DNA of 64,000 bases from contig BCJC01000001.1 of assembly GCA_001600175.1 (NCBI GenBank), forward strand, positions 1,816,065 to 1,880,064, given 5' to 3'. Both the position numbers and the translations under genes were made by a program. Shown here piece by piece: positions 57,161 through 64,000 of the stretch; position 1 is the stretch's first letter; each line of letters begins with the position of its first letter. Origin of the DNA: Erythrobasidium yunnanense. Taxonomy: Eukaryota; Basidiomycota; Cystobasidiomycetes; Erythrobasidiales; Erythrobasidiaceae. Under the pieces are notes generated by a model, which ran no database searches, was not told the DNA's origin, and saw only the letters and a program-made list of their open reading frames with translations.

Positions 57161-57948
57161 ATGTCGAGGCCTGCTTGCATACCCGACAACTTCGTCATTG
57201 CCGACATGTCTACGACTGTACTCCCTGGGCAGCCTCTGCATCTTGCATCATCAAATACTGCAGCTTCAGCAAGCGTCGGTGCTGGGCGAGGAGCGTTTGA
57301 GCGAGATTCTTCAGTCTTCAGCAGCAGCGTAGGGCGAGTAAGCCGGGAAGGAGGGCAGATAACGGTAGCAGGGAAGGATAGCAGGAGTGCGATACCAGAG
57401 ACTGGGAGCACAGTCAGTCTGCCCGTAGCTTGCGCCTGAAGCTGGGCGTTGTCGCTGATTTCTTGGAAACGCCAGGTGCTGGGAACGGTGACGAGGCTGA
57501 CGAGGGTGCAGGCTGTCCTGAACATTATCGCTGTAGATGGTAAGCAGTGTCAGCAAGATTGGCAGGGAATCATCAGAATCGCAGATATCCGCCAAACTGG
57601 TCAGCGCAAGAAAAGCCCATGATTTCGCAGAACCAGAGCTGACACCGCACGCAGACAAAGACAAGATCAAGATCTGGGATTGCTTCAGACCGGGAGACGT
57701 CGTCAGAGCGTCTGTGGTGCGTAACCTTGGTGCTTTAAGGCGTACATCCCAATCTGAAGCTGGAATTACAGATCTCGCTCGGCGACGTACGCTCCTACTA
57801 CCTCTCTACTGCTCAGAACAACCTTGGCGTCGTATTTGCAAAGCACTCGGAGTCTGGAAACAGATTACAGCCCGTCAACTGGCAGGAAATGCAAGATCCC
57901 ATTACGGGTCTTGGCGAGTCAAGAAAGGTAGCAGGGCCTTCCGCCTAG
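57161..57948 (+). CDS. CSL4: Csl4, S1-domain cap subunit of the RNA exosome
   Basis: Csl4 caps the exosome ring and binds RNA. The model needs four exons: MSRPACIPDNFVIADM to SAIPETGST (Csl4 N-terminal domain); VLGTVTRLTRVQAVLNIIAV with DGKQCQQDWQGIIRIADIRQ (S1 start, 57478-57596); DKDKIKIWDCFRPGDVVRAS (57647-57715); and ISLGDVRSYYLSTAQNNLGV, VVFAKHSESGNRLQPVNWQE, MQDPITGLGESRKVAGPSA (from about 57769). Each junction has a GT donor and AG acceptor and keeps frame. The last two exons match the family strongly, including DCFRPGD and the CSL4-typical PVNWQEMQDP block. Longer minus-strand ORFs across 57130-57670 are shadows. It converges on the gene ending at 57973. Confidence 0.9.
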
Positions 57949-57972
57949 AGGTCTCTATCTATACTACATGCT

Positions 57973-58629
57973 TCAGAAATGCCAGCCGAAAGCATTCGTG
58001 CCCAAAACGATAGTTGCTATCCCAAGAGCAAGAAACCAGAAGCCAGCCAATGCGTAGCCACATCGTAGAGCCCACCGTCTCTCCTCATCTCTCCGCTGTT
58101 CATATATTTCCTTCTGGTACATCTGCTGGCGACCGCTTCTTTCGACTCCTCCGATCGGTGCAAGAGCAGGTTTTGGAGGAGAGTTGTTGTCAAGAGGGGC
58201 TGGCGCCAGAGATAGAATATGAGAGGATGGTGAAGTGTTCCAACAAGGGAGCTCGCAGACTTCGCCGCGGGATGGTGCTTCGGAGAAGATGTCGAAGTAA
58301 TGTAGGAACCCCCAAAGCCAGATAGGGAATCTATGGCACGCGCAAGTCAAATCAGCTTGGTAAAGTCCATGGTTGTGTGATTATCCTCACATCAAGAAGC
58401 CATACGCAAAGCACCTCTCAGCGCGTGTTTTGTGGGCGTTTAGACTGTAGGTTGGAGGAGGTACGATCGGCCGTTGTATATGGAATGTCGAGACCGTGGG
58501 AAAGAGACAGTCTTGCTGCTCGTATGACGGGGGAGGAACTTTGCAGTCTGCAACTTTTTGCGAAGTATAGCTTGCGTCGGGCGACAAGCCTGAGCTTTGC
58601 TCGACTTCAATATGAACGACGATGGACAT
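57973..58629 (-). CDS. Small membrane protein with two PPxY motifs
   Basis: Two exons. The start MSIVVHIEVEQSSGLSPDAS is followed by VPPPSYEQQD and later VPPPTYSLNAHKTRAERCFA, each with a PPxY motif that WW domains of Rsp5/Nedd4-type ubiquitin ligases bind. The intron (donor GTGAGG near 58391, acceptor TAG near 58332) joins YGFL to IFPIWLWGFLHYFDIFSEAP, a hydrophobic stretch. A Pro/Ser linker and a charged helix (QKEIYEQRRDEERRWALRCG) lead to a clear membrane helix (FWFLALGIATIVLGTNAFGW) at the C-terminus, stop 57973. The plan fits a fungal ubiquitin-ligase adaptor or a membrane cargo. That role is inference. Confidence 0.7.
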
Positions 58630-58942
58630 GGCACAGGTTGTAGGAAGATTTCGACGATGATGCTTTGCGGATACGAAAGCAGTCGTTTCAGCGATCTTCT
58701 GCTTCTTCAGCCAGCGCGCGCTTGGGCCATCTCGATGCGATGGTGATGCGAGGCCATCTTCACGACCTCTAGCTTGCACGAAGCCCCCTCCTGGAGTGCA
58801 CGCTCTGCATCAGCACTGGAAAGAATGAAGAGTGTCCCGTGTTTTCTAGTACAGATGCGATTGGTACATACATGAACCTCCCAAACCACCTCGATGCTCT
58901 GGCCCAAATGCCTTCCCTCATGCTATCCTCTCGTCCCTCTTG

Positions 58943-60311
58943 CTATACAACAGTGATCTCTTCAGTCCCTGACGCTGATGCTGCTGATGATTCTTTCCCA
59001 TAACTATGCATCCTCTCGAAATTTCGAAGATCCGATCTGGTGAATGCGATGTCGAAGCGGTCCGGCTCAGACTCTGCGTGTGCCTCTGCCTTCTCTTTCG
59101 CCAGGACAGGCAGGTTGACCACATTCACGTGTCGCAGTACACCCGAAGGGACTTCATCGACTCCGTCCATGTCGGATCGCACCACCTCCAGCCTGTCTAA
59201 GCAATAGAGAAGCGAGTAGACGTCTGCCCATGCATGTCAGCTTATCTAGCTGATTAGGGTACCGTAGGTCGTTCGCCAAAACTCACAAACTGAAGGCGTT
59301 GGAAACAAAATAGCCAGGAAAGTGTTGCGACTGTAAAGCATAGAGGAATCAGCTAATCTTACTCGGCTTTCTTCAATCTTCTCACCTGTCATACTGAGCT
59401 GTGGCTAATGCTACGGCAGCTCCAACACCCGTAAAGACTGCCGTCATCGCTGCCGTCTCGAAAGATAGCCTGGCAAGCCGAGTAGCTATGCTGTCCGTGC
59501 TGGAGAAGATACATTCGTCAGTCTGGATTCCAGCCCTTGTCGATAATCCGCTCACGGTGTCTCAAGTCCCGTCTTCTGTCGATACAGCCCGATCATGAGA
59601 ACGATGGATATCGATAGATCCGTCAACAATCCTCCTCCAGCATACAGCTCCGTCCATATAAACAGGCCAACCCAGGATCTGTTGGTTCCTATAAGTGCCG
59701 ATGTCAGCTAAGCAGCTCGAGCGATTAGTCGGCGGCACTCACCTGCCCATACAGTATAGCCTATCCCGCCGGTGCAGCAGACTGCCATACAGATTGCGAT
59801 GTATACAAGAAAGACGTAGCTCCGGTTTACGACCTGCAACCTGAGCTTCAGCTGCAATTCGCTGCGCTTCATCGAGGGCCACTCACCCGCCAAGCTCTTT
59901 GAGCGAAGTAGCCTTGCACGACCAGTGCTACGATAGCGAATAAGGTAGGTACGCAAGCATCAGGAAGCGTGTACGAGCTGTCGTAGTTTGAGCACGTGCA
60001 CCTGTCAGCACTTTGTTTGGATCCTGGACAGGCACTGACAGCTCACCTCAGAGTGTCGATATCCCTCTTCTGTATCGTGCCCCAGTAGAAGACGCCATAG
60101 TAGCAAAGGCCAGAAACGCCGAGGTTGACAGCCGTAACGAGTGCGACCGCCCTCTTTAGCCATTTGCCAAGCTTGCTTTTTGAGGAGAGATGCGGCAGCG
60201 CTTTGTGCAGACAGATGCCAGAGAAGAAGATTTGTGTACACCATCCAACAAAAGGTGGGCCAGTGCTGTTGGTCCAGAAGAAAGCTCAGCAACTGACCGG
60301 CTTGCATGCAT
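58943..60311 (-). CDS. DUF6534-like multi-pass membrane protein
   Basis: A multi-exon gene for a protein with about seven membrane helices, of the plan common in basidiomycetes. Blocks: STGPPFVGWCTQIFFSGICL; KRAVALVTAVNLGVSGLCYY; YTLPDACVPTLFAIVALVVQ; NRSYVFLVYIAICMAVCCTG; WVGLFIWTELYAGGGLLTDL; ATRLARLSFETAAMTAVFTG; NTFLAILFPTPSV; and DVYSLLYCLDRLEVVRSDMD. The soluble tail reads EPDRFDIAFTRSDLRNFERM and ends EEITVV at 58943. The proposed start at 60311 uses a 14-nt first exon (MHASR) and a 32-nt intron, so the 5' end is uncertain. Function of the family is unknown. Confidence 0.65.
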
Positions 60312-61007
60312 GATTTGTCGAAAGAGACCAACATCACGCGAGCCAGCTCTTGCGAAGCTGGTGTTGGTTCGCCCATCGCAGTTCTATGTGTATGCAAAGC
60401 GCTTGTTAGGGATGCAGCCTAGTTCGTCTCTTGAATTGCATTACACTTGCTGAATACAACAAGCAGCTTTCCAGGCTCTCGAAGGCTTCGAGCTGGAAAT
60501 CGCTGTTTGCCGAGACGGAGCGATCAATCTACGATGAGCACTCTGCCGCGACGATGCTGACTGCTGAGCTGTCAACCTCCAGGGTAAAGCCACGTTTTAT
60601 GAATGCCTTGGATTGTTTGATCGGGCGTGCCTCGCCGGATTTGATAACAAGGTTGTGCCTGTTCCTGCAGAGAACAGTTTGCAACTTGTTCGCAGCACCT
60701 ATGACTTCCACCTATCACACCGAATTTGTGCATTCCGTGATAATGTCGTGGTAAGAGCGAGTTGCGCTACGCATTATTCGGTCCTTTCTTGCTTCTGACG
60801 CCAAAACAGGCTTGTTCATGCTTACGATAGGTTGTGGTAGCATTGAGGCATGATGCCAGAGCTAGTGAAATAATGTACCAGTGTACTCAAGCTTTCAGTA
60901 CGCCTGCGCAAGATGTTCCAATGACTGCCTCAGGCTTCTGTGATGGGCATCCCTTCTTCCCGAAAATGCGCACATGCCTTCACGTATGAAAGGTGTGCTG
61001 TGATGCT
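60312..61007. other. Intergenic region with short ORFs
   Basis: About 700 bp. A plus ORF (60431-60754) and a minus ORF (60529-60711, ending VDSSAVSIVAAECSS) overlap each other. Neither has a motif or a supporting splice structure. Confidence 0.4.
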
Positions 61008-62861
61008 TCACTTCCCGATACAAAAGCTGCTGAATAGCTCATCCAATATTTCGTCTACCTGCACTTGGCCAGTTACGCGACCAAGAGCATAGGACGCATA
61101 TCGGAGCTCTTCAGCGGCGCCTACGAGATCCATCGCAGGATCAATATCTGTATCGACGATAACTGTAAATTTATGTCCGTGTTCGAGGCGACCAACTTAC
61201 CGAGAAAAGTGTCGAGGCATCGCATGCAGTCTTCAAGGTGATAGCGGTGCCGTTCGCGTGTTACGAGCAGTGCTCCGCCAGCAGTGCCGGTATCCATGCT
61301 GTTCAGAGATTAGCCGAATCTCTACAAGTACGCGACGCAACTCGGCTTACCATTCCTCGACCCGCTGAAATAGCATAGTAGATAGCTTCGCAAGACCCTG
61401 CTTTTGCAGAATACTGATTACCGACACTTGATTCTTGTTCTTGATGCTCAAGAGCGCCTGAAGCTTGTCAAGACGCTCTGGACCAAAGGTTCGTAGATCC
61501 GCCTTGTTGAGGACGTATATTGTCTTGTCGTCGACCAGTGACGCAGTGATCCGATCCAAGAGAGGCTTGTCGGGGTCCACCTCGGCAAGAGAAATCATGC
61601 AAAGCTTGATGTCGGCATCCTTAACCCTGCAAGAAGCGCATGTCTAAGTCGCATTCCCAACGGTGATAGGTTTGGCAGCTTACGTCTGTATAGCTCTCTC
61701 TACACCAATACTCTCGACTTCATCAGGCGTCGTACGTAGACCGGCCGTATCGCAAATGATCAACGGATATCCTCGAAAATCGAGTGATATTTCAAGGACA
61801 TCTCGCGTAGTGCCCGCGTGCGATGTCACGATTGAAGCTTCTCTTTGGACTGAGAATCTATTTAGCGAGGTAACATGGCTCCGAACGTACATCGACTTAC
61901 CAAGCCAGTTGACCAAGCTACTCTTGCCTGCATTCGGCGCGCCAAAGATCGCTAATCTGGCTCCGTTCCTGATGATCTCCCCTTGTCGAGCCTTGTCGAG
62001 ATGCTCTGCGATAGTATCTCGTAAACCGATTATCTTCCTGCGAGCAGGCTCGTAGGCGTTGTCGTCGATGTTCTCATCTTCGCCGAAGTCGATAAGAGCC
62101 TCCATGACAGACATGGCTGAGATGATCTCGCTTCGCATATGCTCATAAGCTTTGCGCATGCTTCCCTGCCTCAAGCTTCAGAACGGTTCTTTGGCAGGAG
62201 AAAGCATAATTAGGCTCACCCCTGCTTGCTCTACGGCCAGCTTCCTTTGTATCTCCGTCTCGCTCTCAATGAGATCTCTTAAGCCTTCTACTTCGGTAAG
62301 ATCCATCCTTCCGCTATCGAAAGCTAGACGTGTAAATTCGCCTGGCTCAGCAGGTCTGAAGCCATCAAGCCGGGCTAGGGAGGACAGAACAGCTTTGATG
62401 ACGGCGGTAGATCCATGGAGGTGCAGCTCGAGCATGTCTTGCGCTGTCAGCGAGTTTTTGGCTGTGACCGATACGTCAGATTGCGATGCGGCTTTCGAGC
62501 AATCAGCTTCACCTGGGAAATATAGCACAAGGCCTTCGTCCAGCTTGGTCGATGTTGTCGGGCATCTGATCTGCCTCAGCAATGCTTTTCGAGCAGGCGG
62601 CGGCCAGCTGCCAGTGCTGGATCCATCGCGTTTCTTGAAACTATCCCAGACTTTGTTGACATCTGGACCTGATATGCGAACAAGAGCTATTGCTGATTTC
62701 CCTGGCGGCGTCGCTACCGCGAAGATGGTCGGCGGATCATGGTTTGCCGAGCTCGAATGCAGTCGATAACGAAGCTGGACAAAGCGCTGGCTAGTCGAGT
62801 ATTTCAGGAGAGTGCTAGAGCAATTCAGATATAGTCCAAATCGCTGAGAGTGTATGAGCAT
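61008..62861 (-). CDS. MSS1: Mitochondrial tRNA-modifying GTPase Mss1/MnmE
   Basis: With Mto1 it makes the 5-taurinomethyl or 5-carboxymethylaminomethyl group on wobble uridine of mitochondrial tRNAs. The start [20 protein letters not shown] is a likely mitochondrial leader. The formyl-THF-binding N-domain shows [20 protein letters not shown] and [20 protein letters not shown], with [20 protein letters not shown]. After an intron near 62170-62215 come the helical part ([20 protein letters not shown]) and the G domain: [17 protein letters not shown] (P-loop), [20 protein letters not shown] and VLNKADLRT. The C-terminus keeps [20 protein letters not shown] and the catalytic FCIGK at the very end, stop 61008. 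Introns also fall at about 61172-61200, 61299-61350, 61628-61683 and 61852-61904. Confidence 0.95.
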
Positions 62862-62964
62862 GTAAGCATGAGTAAATGTGCAATCGCTAATGTTTCGTCT
62901 TCTGCATACAGATATGCTTGCAGCTAAGAGATCATTTCTTTCGCCTCTGCATCCGTTGAGTTCA

Positions 62965-64000
62965 TCACTCCTGGTTTTCGTCCTCTTCTACTTGCGGCAG
63001 GCTATACTCCAGACGCTTGTGCTTTCTGCTCTTCAGCTCCATTTCACCGTCCTCCTGCATCTCACGATAGTGTGTCGTTTCGCAGATATGCTTTCTCGCG
63101 ATGTAGTACCTCATATTGTACCGTTCTTTTTGCGGACAATCCATGCATCTGAAAAGGCCAGGTAGTTGGGAGAATGCCGAAATCTCGTTGGGTATCGGGT
63201 GTCCAGCTGCCTCGATAGCGGCTACGACGCTTGAGAGCTTACGACTGCTCTTGTGATCGTGAAAGATCGAGCTGAAGTCGAGAGGGATGCTTCGCTTGCC
63301 GTAAGTAGACTGGTCAAAACGATGCTGGCTGAAGAGCGGGCTATCGACTCTTTTGCTGTGGACAAGGCAGATTTAATCTCAAACACGAACAGGCATCGAG
63401 GGTACCACCTACCAGAAACAAGCATGATCCAGGACCGTCGGCCAATATAGCGTGCCAACCCCTTTGGACCAGCAGTGCACACATCCGAATACTGCTTTGA
63501 CGGGATGAATGACGTCTCCCGCATTTAGAGCCTCTGCCCGCTTCTCCCCCACGACCTGCAGGCAATGGTAGCGATGTGAGCTGACAGTGGAGTGAAGGAT
63601 ATCGAGCAACCTGCCAGAAGAAGCAGCATTTCAAGCCCTACGTAGCAAGGAAACCTCAGTGGGGGCCTTCTGGAGGAGCACACCTACGCACATTCATCTC
63701 GCAGTTCAACCATCTGGTCACAGAAGTCGGCCCAGTTCGACGTCCATAACTGAGAAGTAATGGCGGGAGATTCGATGTCGGTCTGAACACTCTGTAGGGT
63801 GGGTTTGACGGCTGGAAGCGATAGTACATCGGGCATATGGTGTCTGTAATCGAAGTCCCACGGGATCTTGCCCTCCATTGCCGCCTCGTCCAGTGATGCT
63901 GATATATAATTCTCGATTCTGCTGCTGGCGGACTTGAGCTTCTCTGCCGCTTCATATTCTTCACGGAACACACGTATTTGGTTGATCTTGTCAGCGCGAT
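62965..64000 (-). CDS. Hypothetical protein with Cys/His C-terminal motif (partial)
   Basis: The 5' end is beyond the right edge. Exons joined by frame and splice signals: FREEYEAAEKLKSASSRIEN to SNWADFCDQMVELRDEC; a block with VVGEKRAEALNAGDVIHPVK and GCVHCWSKGVGTLYWPTVLD; an exon with KRVDSPLFSQHRFDQSTYGK; HDHKSSRKLSSVVAAIEAAG, HPIPNEISAFSQLPGLFRCM; and a last exon ending LKSRKHKRLEYSLPQVEEDE at 62965. A Cys/His cluster (FRCMDC, then KHICETTH) may bind zinc. The overall plan, with no signal peptide in the visible part, resembles basidiomycete F-box-type proteins. I cannot assign a family. It lies upstream of MSS1 on the same strand. Confidence 0.6.

Noticed and set aside
57130-57670. Minus ORFs of 119 and 131 codons with hydrophobic stretches
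   Set aside because: The plus strand here carries CSL4 with clear family blocks and splice sites; the minus frames are shadows.
58918-59124. Minus ORF with MGKNHQQHQRQ resembling the start of GPF member 3
   Set aside because: It lies in another frame of the last exon of the DUF6534-like gene and lacks the HEV and GPF blocks, so the likeness is by chance.
1-64000. Transposons, LTR elements, tRNA and rRNA genes
   Set aside because: I looked for reverse transcriptase, integrase, transposase and capsid motifs, long terminal repeats, and tRNA B-box sequences such as GGTTCGAAT outside genes, and found none that stood up.

Overview
The window is nuclear DNA of a fungus, most likely a basidiomycete. 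The evidence is that nearly every gene is interrupted by GT-AG introns of about 45-75 nt, intergenic gaps are short, and several families are typical of or restricted to fungi (PacC/Rim101, Hal4/5-type kinase, Pho85 CDK, Lsb5, Bst1, WSC/DUF1996 and DUF6534-like proteins). The compact introns and low repeat content would suit a small-genome Pucciniomycotina-like lineage, but that placement is inference. I saw no transposon, viral relic, rRNA, recognisable tRNA or CRISPR.

Layout. 1-2.2 kb: a membrane-anchored heparinase II/III-like enzyme, cut by the left edge. 2.4-5.4 kb: two tandem Pho85-type cyclin-dependent kinases. 6-7.4 kb: an unrecognised protein. 8-10.8 kb: a Ser-rich SAM-dependent methyltransferase. 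11.3-12.6 kb: Ser/Pro-rich proteins of uncertain gene structure. 13.2-19.3 kb: ESCRT/endocytosis genes VTA1 and LSB5 around a mitochondrial-type membrane protein and a zinc-finger gene. 19.6-24.4 kb: SKI2, the cytoplasmic exosome helicase. 24.6-30.1 kb: BST1 (GPI inositol deacylase) and a peroxisomal SCP2-type thiolase. 30.2-33.2 kb: a low-molecular-weight phosphatase and two hypothetical genes. 33.6-37.5 kb: a secreted alpha carbonic anhydrase facing a DUF1996+WSC secreted protein. 39.3-42.6 kb: RIM101/PacC. 43.3-50.2 kb: a Hal4/5-like kinase and the AMPK beta subunit from a shared divergent promoter. 50.6-54.2 kb: KAE1 and the pyruvate dehydrogenase E2, also divergent.

54.4-56.9 kb holds the least explained structure: a tandem array of short intronless genes I do not recognise. 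Three minus-strand paralogues share a GPF motif, and two plus-strand paralogues share a GRMPE motif. They are laid out as a repeated divergent pair. This is the best candidate for an undescribed lineage-specific system. After it come CSL4 (exosome cap), a PPxY-bearing membrane protein, a DUF6534-like multi-pass protein, the mitochondrial tRNA-modifying GTPase MSS1, and a partial hypothetical gene at the right edge.

Themes: pH/ESCRT signalling (RIM101 with four YPxL motifs, VTA1, LSB5), nutrient and ion kinases (two Pho85, Hal4/5, AMPK beta), RNA decay (SKI2, CSL4) and mitochondrial function (E2, MSS1). Two places, in BST1 and in the methyltransferase, read best if a 16-nt GT-AG intron is removed. 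Gene ends and introns were worked out by hand from reading frame, splice signals and family resemblance; no alignment or RNA data were available.
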